From the NCBI GenBank assembly GCA_029962745.1, contig CM057153.1:38841667-38905666 (forward strand): 64,000 nucleotides of DNA, written 5' to 3'. Source of the DNA: Echinometra lucunter (taxonomy: Eukaryota > Echinodermata > Echinoidea > Camarodonta > Echinometridae). How positions within the stretch are numbered: the stretch's first letter is position 1; each line of letters starts with the position of its first letter. The notes beneath the pieces were generated by a model. That model searched no databases and was not told the origin of the DNA. It saw only the letters and a program-made list of their open reading frames with translations. Below, one piece after another: positions 37,513 through 48,061 of the stretch. Position numbers and translations under genes: made by a program.

Positions 37513-39163
37513 CTTCTTGTAAAGCGCCGGTATAGCATCCGCCTCACCTGGGCGCTCACGGCGCTTGCTCCAGAAGTAGGCAACTAGAAGACCGACGACG
37601 TCTAGTCTTTACGTCTCTTCCGAGGGACTTGCCGTGAGGATTAATCTTTACCGAGGGGCGTCTGATCAGCGTATCGACTTGGTTTCGAAAGCAGGACCTC
37701 CTGGTTACAAGACGGTCATCAAACAAATGACACACTATCGAGCTTTCGCGTCTCCAAGCTCAACTGATATTAATTACTGTTTGGGTATTTTTCTTACCTC
37801 ATTCCACTTTTTTATGGCTGCCTAAAATGCCAAAATTTAATTTTTCTGACCCTTGATAGGGGAAAAACACTATTACCCGAATCTCATTTTGGTCTGGTTA
37901 TAATTATTAAGCAAAAAATGCGCCTCTAACATCGTCTCTCTCTCTCTCTCTTTCTCTCTCCCTCTGTCTTTCTTTCTCCCTTCCCCAAGCCTAACTTTTT
38001 ATGGGTTTTAAGGCTGTCCCTGGTCAAAGAAAACATGAAACTTCTTTATAAAATGAGAATGAAACCCTTGGAAAAATCAGTTATCATAGTTATAATGAAA
38101 AGAGAGGATAGAGAGAAGCAAGTTTTTTTTAAGTTCCATCAAAAAAGCGTACGAAATGAGAAAGTTATGAAAGTTTGAAAAGTCTCGACTTACTTTCAAT
38201 GGGGATCCTCAAATTGGCAATGTTGCTTCAAAATGGCATGTTTTTTGCACAACTCTCAATATGTTTTGTACCACTGATCTTTACGATATTTTTACGTACA
38301 CATCAGTGGTTTTGTACACAAAAATGACAGATTTTCTGAGAGATATTGTAGCAATATCTCTCACGGTGCAACTTGTCTCCTTCTTAGCTCAAGATATATC
38401 ATGGGAATTATGTCGAGTTCACAAAGAGACTAGCAGCATCTTTAGAGATAATGGAGTAAATATGAAATTTTGTGTACAAAACGTATTGAGAGTTGTGTAC
38501 AAGAACCTGCCATTTTGAAGCAACAATTGTCAATTTGAGGATCGCCATAGAAAGTAAATCGAGACTTTCAAACTTTCATAACCTTCTCAGTTCGTAACCG
38601 ATTTTGCTGGAACTTTTTGTAAATTGCTTTTCTCTATCCTCTCTTGTCATTATAACTGATTTTCCCCAGCGTTTCATTTCCTCTAAACACGCGCCCTGTA
38701 GGCTATCGTCTGGAAAGGGCGCTAGAATCAAATTATCAAAGATTGTATAAGTGTCTCTCATATCTACTTTTTCCTATTTTGATTGAAGTCCAAAGAAAAA
38801 GAAGAAGAAGAGGAAGTTCCGTATCGGGCTTGGTGTTCGACAAAGAGTGGATTACGGGAAGCTTCATAAATTCAACTCTCGTATGGGATTGACCACTGGC
38901 ATACTGCAGCTAGTACTTTCTTTAGAAGCTGTAACACTGGGGGCGCTTCAATCCTATTTTCGACCAGGGTACGCCGACACCGCAAATGTGTTCTTCGTCT
39001 GGCCATCAATTGGGGTGAGTTTCATCAGAGAAGGTGGGTGGAAACTTAAAGTGGAACAAATTTGCATTCTTAAATGTGGCCCTTTTCTAAGTGATGTGAT
39101 GAACGCATTACGCGGAAAATGCAATGATTACCCCAAAATCAACTTACATGTCTTTAGAAGGAT

Positions 39164-39211
<48 letters not shown>

Positions 39212-42200
39212 GTAGTGGTGATGATGACAGTAATGATGGGCGGATGCTGATGATGATGATGATCAATAATAAGGATGATGATGATAATGATAAAGATATC
39301 AATAGCGAGACACAGTAAAGTTTATGCATCGTGCATAATGTTTTTTGCATTTAATTTGTTACAGTTATGTATTCTGAGCGGTATCTTTGGGACTTGGTCT
39401 CATTGGAAAGGAACTTACGTGGTGAGTGAAATACATCGGTCCCCAGACTTGATGTTAACTATAATCATACCAAAATCAAGTAAAAACTAACCTGGTCAGA
39501 TTGTGAAACTAGAAATGGTATCAGATTTGGTCAAAGTAGGAACATTCATAATAAATAATTGTTATTGATCATAACGGGGGTCGGGAGGAATTGCCCTCTT
39601 CATATTCATCGCGCTTCGATGAGCATGCATACATGCGTGAGTAAGACTCAGCGGCCCGAAAAAAAATAATATGGATTAATGCGTAATTCTAGCCCACCCA
39701 GTAAATTAAGCATGAACCCTTGTCCGAGAGCACGTCTGAGGAAAAAAAAAATTAATATGTAGGCTAAAATGAAATAGATTGTAGATTAAGCATTAACATG
39801 CTCGACAAAACATATCCACTTTCCTTTACATATTACTCATCGAAGCAGCCTGTATTTTTTATTTTTTTTATTTTTTTTCGTGTCAACGAAAGTGTCTTGT
39901 GCAGTTTAGATTTCCGTATGCCATTAACGTTTTGAGAAGACGGGGCTTCAATGAAATTATGACCACCTAACATGTTAAATGCATGGCGGTATTCACCAAT
40001 GGTTTTCTTTTTCACTGACCTATATTTATGATAGTGTTGACCTGTAATTAATTACCACTCGTTAATGAAAAGCATGCCGTGAGAGAGATTGTCAAGTATT
40101 TTACCTAGTGAGGCTCTTATAGTATTTGCATTTGTAGTGGTAATCAAGATAATTCACCATCAAGGAAGTGCAGAAAACAGTGAAGTCCTTGAGGTGTTCT
40201 GCTGTATTTCTGTTTGTTCCTATTATGAGTATTACGCGCGAGTTTCGTGCACTAAACAGTTTGGTATGAAAGCGTGCAAACCTGTTGGGTAAAGCATTAT
40301 CAGATATTGAGTGAAAATGTATCCAAATTTAAATAAATTTTATCCACAGCATGTCCTCTTCTCGTTAACCACCAGGTATACCTGTACATGTTGGTATCCA
40401 TCTTCGCTTGTATTACATCATGTATGATGTTTGGTCTGGAGGTCCATACATCCAAACAGCTTCGACAGATGTGCTCCACCACTGATGACGTCACGGCGAC
40501 AAACGTGACCGAGACTATGACGACAGATTGCCAGAAAAATTATGTGAGTTTGAGATTAGCCTTTATAAACAATGCGATTATAGAGAAGAAAATATGAATA
40601 AATAATTCAAGGGATGAAGAATATGAGATTTTCGACGGGATTGCTTCGGAAGCCACAAGAAAGAAACGAAGGTGTAGATAAAACACATGAGATGACCCCC
40701 CCCCCCCCCCCAACCCCAATAAGCAGTAGGTAACAGTGCAAGCCACGTTGTATGAACGGTTGCGGGTTGGATAAAACCGTTTTCAACCATGTCAACGGAA
40801 ACGTAAAGCGTGACAAAATGCATCTTAATTCAGTTCTTGTAATTATTTGGTACCTATAAAAATGTTTATTATTAAATAATAATAAAAAAAAACTGGAAAA
40901 CTTTACTTCCCGTTCCGCCGGTTATATTTCTTGCTTACGGCAGTGTGATTGGGATTTCTTTCTCTGTACAATAATTGTGTATCCGTTTCATATATTTTGG
41001 GGGTGGAGACACATCAGAAATTTCAAACAGGTGTCTCTTTTTACCCGACAATGTGCTGACAAGCTTTAATATGAAATGAAAAACTTCCATCATTCTGGGA
41101 ACATACCCTTTTGTGTCCCACACCCTTAAAAATTTGAGGGAACGTGTCCCATGTCCCCCCCCCCCCCCCCCCTTGACTGATGTCCATGTGATGTATCATT
41201 TTGACAACATACAACATGTACGAAGCGTACGGATCAGAGCTATCGATAAAACTAGCTTGGATTTTATATTTTTTAAAAACATCTAGCTTGGATTTTTTTT
41301 TTTCAAAACAAAAACCTGCTTCTTCACTGCACTTAGTCAGCTACCTGTTTGTTTCTTATGCTATTTCTATCTTTCATATCTTTGCAGGGTTTGAATATGG
41401 CAATATCCGTTATCCTCTCCATTATAGCCTTGTTTCAGATTCTCATATCATTCGTAGCTGCTGTCGGTAGTTCAAGCGTCATGTGCAGCATAGAAAATCA
41501 TGAAATAGTAAGTTCATTTCACTAGTCGTCAGTCTCTGCTCACAGTGTTATCATGGCCGTACGCCGTGGGAGACAGGGAGTAGTTGCCCCCTAGAAATGT
41601 TACATATTTTTTACTGAAAATTTTCCAAAATTCCACCAAATGTGTGCACCAGATATTTCAATTTCAATTTTTAAAAATGCAAAAGCGCCCTCGTGACCAG
41701 CTCGGTCGCTTCGCTCCCTCGCTTTCGTATTTCTTTGAACATTTTATGTATTCTATCCCCCCCCCCTCCCGGAAAAAAAAATCTGTGTACGGCCCTTAGT
41801 GTTATCAATTCAGTAATGAAAGCTCAGTCTACCATGTCTACAGTCTATGTTCATCTGGTTGGAAATTTTATTACTGCTAAATGCTCAGTTTACTTATATT
41901 TATTGACCCTTTATAGTCCTTTCATACTGACCGTCAACATGGTCAAGAACTTTTACGGCCTATAGCGCCTGTGTGTATTGTTGCGAAATTAAGATTTTTC
42001 GAAATCGAAAAAGAAGATGATGTTTTTTTAAAACATGATGATTCTGATGTTGACTATGTTTTATTTGTGTATAGCTGGTTGATGAATGTTTATCAGACGA
42101 TGATGATGGTGAACCACCTCCACCAAATGCTGGACTTCCTCAAATCAAACGGTGAGACATGAATGCATTAAGTGGTATGAAAACAGAGACTGAATAAACT

Positions 42201-43058
42201 AGGAGCACTGCGACACTTGTTTCTCTCGGTTTCAGAGTATTCCCCCGGCACTGAAGAAGAAAACTGAAATCAATACTTTTGGAAAGGTGTATATGTCGGA
42301 GAACATTATCAGTCGTTATTTCTACAAATAATGATTTTTTTTTAAAAAGCATTCCGCCTGTAGGCCATGCATTGCCCATCCGGATTGGATGAGCTACTGA
42401 TATGTAAATTCGTTTCTTTCTGTTTTGGGTTTTTTTTTTTAAATATATATTATCAGTAAAATAACCGAATCATTTTTATCACAAATCTTTGTTCAGGCAT
42501 TCTTAACTATAGGTGATTGTTAGAGATCGATTATGCTATCCTTAATTTTGATGAGTAATAAAGAGGATTTTCCCACTACACCATGGTGTCTCATAGAGTG
42601 ACAATTCGTGAATTCTATCCAGCATATGATGAAAGCATGTTTAATACCATTCAGCATTTTTCCATTCGAATCAATTCAAACATTTGCTCTTTAAAACTTA
42701 ACCCACAGACTACTGAATTATTACATTCCCCATAGATTTGCAGGAACTACCCGGTTCCATTTAGCAATGTGTTGAATATTACCCTTTCATATTTTAATTA
42801 TTCTTATTTTCTTTATTTTTTTTTCTTTTTCATTATTTTGTTTCAGAAAATCCACAGTTTACCATGTTTATACCTTTGTCTCGAATGCATTTTATTTTAT
42901 GTTTGTTTCTTTTCATTACAGAGCCGCGAACAGAAGATAGTTCACAGCTTGAGGGCACAACGTTGCGGAATACTCTATTACCATATGACTACCAGCGCTT
43001 TCATGTCACCTTAAAGAGGCAATGGCCTCCTTATTTCAGATCGAAAAGTAATAACTGA
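31542..43058 (+). CDS. Tetraspan membrane protein, MS4A/CD20-like
   Basis: Eight coding exons chain: 31542-31735, 36570-36737, 38789-39014, 39365-39421, 40376-40543, 41388-41507, 42075-42108 (or -42151) and 42922-43058. Junction phases are 2, 2, 0, 0, 0, 0 and 1 with the first donor choice, giving about 367 residues. The N-terminus is long, polar and Asn/Ser-rich, with (KP)n in exon 2 and a Lys-rich juxtamembrane patch (SPKKKKKKRKFRIG). Four TM segments follow: TGILQLVLSLEAVTLGAL, VFFVWPSIG/LCILSGIFGTW, YLYMLVSIFACITSCMMFG and MAISVILSIIALFQILISFV. That spacing, the W..IxxILSGxxG motif in TM2 and the intracellular tails fit the MS4A family (CD20, FcR-beta, TMEM176), whose members tune surface receptors and ion flux. 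The C-tail is acidic (SDDDD) with a PPY near the end. The last junction is ambiguous. Family assignment is by pattern, not search. Confidence 0.78.
31985..32075 (+). repeat. (TA)n microsatellite followed by (AAATC)n tail
   Basis: A TA run of about 55 bp at 31987-32041 leads into ATGAATAAATAAATC and four AAATC units. The preceding 'tgatgatccatatgattatgatgatgatg' resembles the sequence before the tail at 4555, so the two are probably ends of one retroelement family. Confidence 0.7.
33041..35813. mobile_element. Candidate 2.8-kb TIR element in MS4A-like intron 1
   Basis: ATCAGTCAGGACCATATTCG at 33041 is exactly inverted at the right end (CGAATATGGTCCTGACTGAT, to 35813). Similarity extends about 55 bp inward (taccactaa...aaaacgtt against ttccactaa...gaaacgtt). 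I see no clear target duplication and no transposase ORF. A block starting TGTAGCACCCCTACAGGGGG at 33440, with a TATAAAACT word near 35029, could be a further insertion. Confidence 0.65.
36100..36490. repeat. Direct tandem duplication of a ~200-bp block in MS4A-like intron 1
   Basis: Two diverged copies follow each other. Both run from a C-rich head (cccccctcctaaattttaaa and cccctcccctggatttttaaa) through ataagt, ccatatttgc, tagtgagt and atgaagtgtatttt. The second copy ends about 80 bp before exon 2. Confidence 0.75.
37485..37720 (+). repeat. SINE-like fragment after (GAT)n(GGT)n, 'GCGCCGGTATA..GGGCGCTC' family
   Basis: A GAT/GGT triplet run leads into cttcttgtaaagcgccggta and cacctgggcgctcacggcgct, then GC-richer sequence with gagggacttgccgtgagg. 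The head matches the fragments at 8083 and 63190. It lies in intron 2 of the MS4A-like gene. Confidence 0.55.
38059..38682. mobile_element. Foldback (long-arm hairpin) element in MS4A-like intron 2
   Basis: The left arm (ccttggaaaaatcagttat, gaaaagagaggatagag, atgaaagtttgaaaagtctc, ggatcctcaaattggcaatg, gcttcaaaatggca) is mirrored in inverted order on the right (tgccattttgaagcaac, caatttgaggatcgcc, gagactttcaaactttcat, ctatcctctct, ataactgattttcc). The arms are about 220 bp around a ~180-bp centre. It ends about 105 bp before exon 3. Confidence 0.88.
39163..39212 (+). repeat. (GAT)n microsatellite
   Basis: About 16 uninterrupted GAT units, followed by a looser GAT-rich stretch to 39295, in the intron between MS4A-like exons 3 and 4. 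The poly-Asp ORF is spurious. Confidence 0.95.
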
Positions 43059-43237
43059 TTCGTGTTTGAACATTCTACAGTGTGAATATGATATATATTT
43101 TATCATTAAATTAATTTTTCACTTGAAAGTTTTTAATTGCTGCGATCGCGATTGGGATTGGGCGACGTTGAAACTTTTAACTTGTTATCTGCATCCAGAG
43201 GACATGATATTCGAGCGGACTGTTATGAAAAAAAAAA

Positions 43238-43737
43238 NNNNNNNNNNNNNNNNNNNNNNNNNNNNNNNNNNNNNNNNNNNNNNNNNNNNNNNNNNNNNNN
43301 NNNNNNNNNNNNNNNNNNNNNNNNNNNNNNNNNNNNNNNNNNNNNNNNNNNNNNNNNNNNNNNNNNNNNNNNNNNNNNNNNNNNNNNNNNNNNNNNNNNN
43401 NNNNNNNNNNNNNNNNNNNNNNNNNNNNNNNNNNNNNNNNNNNNNNNNNNNNNNNNNNNNNNNNNNNNNNNNNNNNNNNNNNNNNNNNNNNNNNNNNNNN
43501 NNNNNNNNNNNNNNNNNNNNNNNNNNNNNNNNNNNNNNNNNNNNNNNNNNNNNNNNNNNNNNNNNNNNNNNNNNNNNNNNNNNNNNNNNNNNNNNNNNNN
43601 NNNNNNNNNNNNNNNNNNNNNNNNNNNNNNNNNNNNNNNNNNNNNNNNNNNNNNNNNNNNNNNNNNNNNNNNNNNNNNNNNNNNNNNNNNNNNNNNNNNN
43701 NNNNNNNNNNNNNNNNNNNNNNNNNNNNNNNNNNNNN
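43238..43737. other. Assembly gap of exactly 500 N
   Basis: The run of N is exactly 500 long, the usual placeholder for a gap of unknown size. It follows an A-tract and precedes a minisatellite, so a collapsed repeat is likely. The X-rich ORFs across it are meaningless. Confidence 0.99.
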
Positions 43738-44160
43738 GGAGAGTGTGGTTTTGAGATGACACTGATCATGCTGATAGTGATGCAGGTGGAGTTTATGTAG
43801 AGGTGGTTGTGATGTTGATGGAGGATGGGCTATACAGGTAGTGATGATGCTGGTGGAGAGTAGGGTTATAGAGGTAATGGTAGTTCTGATGGAAGGTAGT
43901 CTTATTGGCTATGGAGGTGGTTGTGATGTTGATGGAGGATGGGGTTATATGTCGATGGAAGGTGGGGTTATATGGGTGTTGCTGATGGTAGTAAAGGGTG
44001 AGGCTATAGAGGTGGTGTGACGCTGATGGAGGGTGGGTTTTGAGATGGTGTGCTGGTGGGTTTATATAGAGGTGATGGTGGATGGTGAAAGATGATAGTG
44101 AAATGGATTAGTGAAGGGTTATTGTAGTAATGATGCTGTTGGTGAGTTGGATTGGTGAGG
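43738..44160. repeat. Degenerate minisatellite, GGTGGTTGTGATGTTGATGG type
   Basis: Loosely repeated units of about 30-60 bp recur (gaggtggttgtgatgttgat, gatggaggatgggctata, ggtagtgatgatgctggtgg, gatggaaggtggggttatat). The G/T-rich strand bias is strong. It probably extends into the adjoining gap. Confidence 0.8.
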
Positions 44161-45396
44161 TCCGAGCTCTACCCTACCTGTACAAGATGTTCACATTACA
44201 TGTTTAAATGCATTGCAACATCTTATGTCTTTCTACTTCATGATATTGCTTTTCCTTTCCTTCATACATTGCTTTCATCTCTCACTGATTTCTTTTCATT
44301 TGCATGAATTAAAAAAATACAAGCAAGATTATTTTGGTAGCATTATATCTCTTTTCCAACAATGAATATTCAACAATGAAGAACAAACAGCTAATTAGCA
44401 TGATTAAAGAAGAAGATGGCTTTCCTTCGTTAGAACAATATACAAATTGTGAGTTATACATGTAGCTACTCATTTCTTTCCCAACAGTGTAGATTCAACT
44501 GTTATAAACACTGTTAAAGATGATTATACAAAATAGTAAACAGCTGCGGTGCCATGCAGCACATTTCCTTTTCACACAAAGACGACTGCTATTTTCCTAG
44601 GAAGGAAAAAGCTTAAACACATATTTTCTGGCCATTTTGTTCTCTTTCTTTTTTTCTATTTTTGATTATCTTTTTTTCAGTGGTAGGGCTGACGCTGCTG
44701 TATGCTGCTGATAATGATGAGTACGACGACGACGAAGATGACGATAATATACTTATTTGTTCAATGATAAGTATGGCAGTTACATGTTTTTACCCCCCCC
44801 CCCAAAAAAAAAAAAAAAGGAAACCTCTTAATACTCACTTTTACGGCGATTCTATATATGGCAAAGGCATTTTTCTATTCTGTTTTATCTTTTAAAAATA
44901 ATAATGAAAGGGCACGCTCTGTAATTATTGACTGACAAAGCTTCAATCGTGTTTCATGAGTAAGCACGATTGAAAAATTGTCTCTGTGCTCAAACAGACA
45001 TTTGCGGTTTCGATCCTTATTTGCCCAGCAAGCTTTTGATAGTAATTAGCAATACTATAAGTTCATACGTTCACATAAATTATTGTGTGACAGATTAAGG
45101 TAATACGGTTTAGAATGCTACCTACATATATTTTTGTTAATTTTCAATGTTGACATCTTCATCGATGGTTCATCCAGAGTTCTCAAGAACCTATTATAAC
45201 CAAATGCGTAAGCGAAAGCACTCGTTAATCACTGTTCTGATTTTTTTACAGGAGTGAGCGAGACAGAAAGTCTTTTCTTCTTGTACTGCATATTGTTAAC
45301 GTCAATAAACGAAATTAGACGGGCATATATTTATAGAAGAATATACCCCTCCCCCCCCCCCCCCATAAAAATTGATGGGGTTCCAGGCCCTTATTT
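44161..45396. other. No gene seen
   Basis: AT-rich intergenic DNA with a C-tract and A-tract near 44796-44819 and a C-tract at 45350-45364. The 77-codon Asp-rich ORF at 44662 has no support. Confidence 0.5.
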
Positions 45397-45818
45397 ATGG
45401 TGGCCCTGAAGTATGCTCGACAATAGGTCATGTGCGACGTGAATTTCGCGGCCATCTTTGCGCCCCAGTCGCGAAATTGGCGACCCGTGACGCGAAATTC
45501 AGGACCCGTGACGCGAAGTTCAGGATCCGGGATGCGAAATTCAGGACCTGAGATGCGAAATTCAGGACCCGTGACGCGAAGTTCAGGACCCGAGATGCGA
45601 AATTCATGACCTTGGATACGAAATTCATGACCGGGATGCGCATGTCGCACATGACCAGGGGACCGTTTCATGAAAGTTGTCAGTCACTGACAATTTCAGT
45701 AAAATCCTTGGTATTGGCTGAGAAGCACTGATCACTGACTGTTACTATGGTAACTGTTAGTGACTGACAACTTACATGAAAAGGTGCCCTGTTGTCAAGC
45801 GTACTTCAGGACCACCAT
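45397..45818. mobile_element. TIR element with internal ~21-bp array, copy 2
   Basis: The same ends as at 13919 are present: ATGGTGGCCCTGAAGTATGC on the left and, inverted, the matching ...GTACTTCAGGACCACCAT on the right. The array units here read CGCGAAATTCAGGACCCGTGA and variants. Flanking octamers CCTTATTT and ACTTATTG agree at six central positions, a decayed 8-bp duplication. A hairpin MITE (45658-45789) interrupts the right end. The right edge lies about 45 bp beyond the stop codon of the neighbouring minus-strand gene. Confidence 0.88.
45658..45789. mobile_element. Hairpin MITE inserted in the TIR element
   Basis: It starts GGGGACCGTTTCATGAAAGT and ends with the inverted ACTTACATGAAAAGGTGCCC-like sequence. 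Internal arms are gtcagtcactgac and gttagtgactgac. Compared with copy 1 of the host element, it separates the catgacc and tgttgtc words that are normally adjacent, which dates it as the younger insertion. Confidence 0.85.
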
Positions 45819-45842
45819 ACTTATTGGTGAGAGTACTTCAAA

Positions 45843-45848
45843 TTTATT
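45843..45848 (-). promoter_or_regulatory. Possible polyadenylation signal
   Basis: AATAAA on the minus strand sits only about 15 bp past the stop codon of the 732-residue ORF. It is closer than usual, but no better signal is evident before the adjoining TIR element. Confidence 0.3.
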
Positions 45849-45862
45849 TTCAATTTTTTTTT

Positions 45863-48061
45863 CTATCGCATCATGGACTCTACATCTGTATCTCTTTGAA
45901 CAGATTCAAGCAATGTGGTTAGTGGTTCGTCTGCTTTCAACAAATACACAAGATTCTCTCTTGTTGCTGCCTTATGTTTTAAGAGAAATCGTTTCATCTC
46001 TGATTTCACCTCCTCTTTCTCTGTAAGCTGACTCTCCTGAGATCTAAAAACGCTTAATGTCGGCAAGATTCTCGAGAGAATGAGTATCCCGATGGCATTT
46101 GCCACACTGGGTACATCTGCTATCTCCGTAGTGACAACCATGTGGTGAAACACAAACATCGCGAATAACGACAGGAAAATGATGAGAGCTACAATTTTGG
46201 TAACCTCAACGTAAACAGGTTTGTGCATCGAAATGTATTTCAAGAAGAGTTTCCATCTGACATGGGGTATTGTGTCTTGATCTGTAATTTGTGAAGTTTG
46301 TATTTTATCAACTGAGATGGCTGTGTCGATGAACGTGCGCAGACGAATCTTGTATTCCTCACAGAATCGTGTGAAGATTTTCAGAACGAATGCAACAAAT
46401 ATTGTACCTGCGTAAAATGCCCCTTGCATTGTATTGTAGTTAATCAAGAGTCCTATTGTAGTGAATGCACTTATCTCCATCAAGTAGATGATGAAGAGAT
46501 TTGCTGAAAGGTTTGTGAAAACCATCACAGAACAGCATATCAAGAATTTGAAAAAGTTCTTAATCGAAGAGAAGTGGAAACAAATGCTTGTAATGCCTGT
46601 ATGGCTCTGCACGTTCCTACTTGGGATATCTGTAGCTCTTGTAACATCAGCATCTATCAGTGGTTGAAATGGTATATACAAGAACGGGACAGAATAGAAT
46701 AATAATGATATCAAGAAAGGAACAAACCAGCATATTGCTTCCCATCCATTGTGGGAGAAGAAAGAAGACCAAAGAGGAGGATAGAAGAGTGTTTGGAAGC
46801 GACAGAGAACATAACTAGCAAACTTGTTTAATTCCGAACCTGAAGGTTCGATTAAGGATGGAAGATCTAGAGGGCCAAACTGGTGCAGAATTGTCCATCT
46901 GGTCCTTGGTATAGTCCAGAATGATCGAATAAACCCGACAAAGGCACCTCTGTCTCCTGCAGAATGCTCTTTAGAAGACAAGATCATGTAGGCTACCGCA
47001 GATATCCAAAAGCAGAATGTCATGACTACCACAAACAGTACAACAAGTATTGTATCAAGGGAAGAAAAGTTATGTATGAATGTGCAGTTTAATCGACGGA
47101 TGAAAGACTTTCCGTTCAGAGCTATGTAGACGCCCCATCGACTGTGCGGTAATATGGTCAGCAAGACGACATAAAACAGGGTTCTGAGTGTAATAAAATA
47201 TTTTCTATTGTTCCAAGAATGAAAGAGAAAATAAAAAACTCCTAGCGGTATGTCTGTTTTGGCTTCCACGAATGTTTCGTTGTTCACAACCAATGGTGGA
47301 TGTTTTCTTGTGAAGTTGATGAGGATCAGAGGAGAGAATGCGGTGACAAAAAATCCGATTAACCTCAAAACGTTGATCCACCAAGCCTTTTCAACAAATT
47401 CAGTCATACCGTCTACCGAGCATTGATATATGGTGTCCATGGTCCTAGCATCTGTAATATCTGTGCGTATGGGTTTCTTCTCAGTGCATATCTTATACCC
47501 ATCGTTCTGATAGCCTTTCTCTTCTGCCTCAAGAATGGTTAATGCAGTGTTCGCCATGTTGCTAAGGTAACGCACAAGCATCCTTTCTCTGTCTCCATCG
47601 GATGCCTTCCTGAAGCAATGGTCAAACGCCAAAGGAATATCCACTTCCATAGCATTGACACCTGAGCTCAGAGTTCCCAGCGAAAGGTACACAAAGTCAT
47701 AGGGAAGAGTTAACAAGTAGTAACCCTTCCCTTTAAGACTTAAAATAAAAGTGAATGGGTCGATATCAGTTCGATTATCATACAGTTTTGTCATACCTTT
47801 GATGTGGAGATGAAAATATATGAGAACACTTTCCCTGAGTATTCGCGAAAGTGCATACAAATCGCCCTGCTGGTGATCTTTATCGGGCATGAGTTGACAA
47901 CCACTGGTTAAGTTCAAGACCCTTTCCTGTTTGGAGTATTGAAGAGTCTGCTGACGGTGATGGCGATGATGTACTGTGTTATGATCATCCTCGAATGTAC
48001 AATGAACCCTTGTAAAAAGCAGTATTTGCATTATAACCCAGACTGAAAACGTCTGCCCCAT
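45863..48061 (-). CDS. Single-exon 732-residue multi-pass membrane protein, unknown family
   Basis: One uninterrupted ORF opens at the first ATG, which starts a signal peptide (MGQTFSVWVIMQILLFTRVHC). A ~200-residue, probably extracellular region follows, with Cys at about 55, 149, 192 and 214 and an N-glycosylation-type NLT near 50. At least seven hydrophobic segments follow at about 227-250, 288-304, 336-361, 441-463, 503-530, 545-563 and 622-640, with a further possible one at 653-670. The C-terminal ~60 residues are charged (EKEEVKSEMKRFLLKHKAAT). I recognise no catalytic or transporter motif. Composition is ordinary, with none of the low-complexity bias of nearby false ORFs. A CAG-like acceptor just before the ATG allows a non-coding 5' exon. 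Intronless coding in an intron-rich genome suggests retroposition or a lineage-specific single-exon family. Real gene very likely; role unknown. Confidence 0.9.
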   Translation of the reverse strand: MGQTFSVWVIMQILLFTRVHCTFEDDHNTVHHRHHRQQTLQYSKQERVLNLTSGCQLMPDKDHQQGDLYALSRILRESVLIYFHLHIKGMTKLYDNRTDIDPFTFILSLKGKGYYLLTLPYDFVYLSLGTLSSGVNAMEVDIPLAFDHCFRKASDGDRERMLVRYLSNMANTALTILEAEEKGYQNDGYKICTEKKPIRTDITDARTMDTIYQCSVDGMTEFVEKAWWINVLRLIGFFVTAFSPLILINFTRKHPPLVVNNETFVEAKTDIPLGVFYFLFHSWNNRKYFITLRTLFYVVLLTILPHSRWGVYIALNGKSFIRRLNCTFIHNFSSLDTILVVLFVVVMTFCFWISAVAYMILSSKEHSAGDRGAFVGFIRSFWTIPRTRWTILHQFGPLDLPSLIEPSGSELNKFASYVLCRFQTLFYPPLWSSFFSHNGWEAICWFVPFLISLLFYSVPFLYIPFQPLIDADVTRATDIPSRNVQSHTGITSICFHFSSIKNFFKFLICCSVMVFTNLSANLFIIYLMEISAFTTIGLLINYNTMQGAFYAGTIFVAFVLKIFTRFCEEYKIRLRTFIDTAISVDKIQTSQITDQDTIPHVRWKLFLKYISMHKPVYVEVTKIVALIIFLSLFAMFVFHHMVVTTEIADVPSVANAIGILILSRILPTLSVFRSQESQLTEKEEVKSEMKRFLLKHKAATRENLVYLLKADEPLTTLLESVQRDTDVESMMR

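Noticed and set aside
39124..39318. Poly-Asp ORF
   Set aside because: Translation of a GAT microsatellite within an intron.
43066..43800. Long ORFs composed mostly of X
   Set aside because: They span the 500-N gap.
45315..45671. 118-codon repetitive minus-strand ORF
   Set aside because: Same 21-bp array in the second copy of that element.
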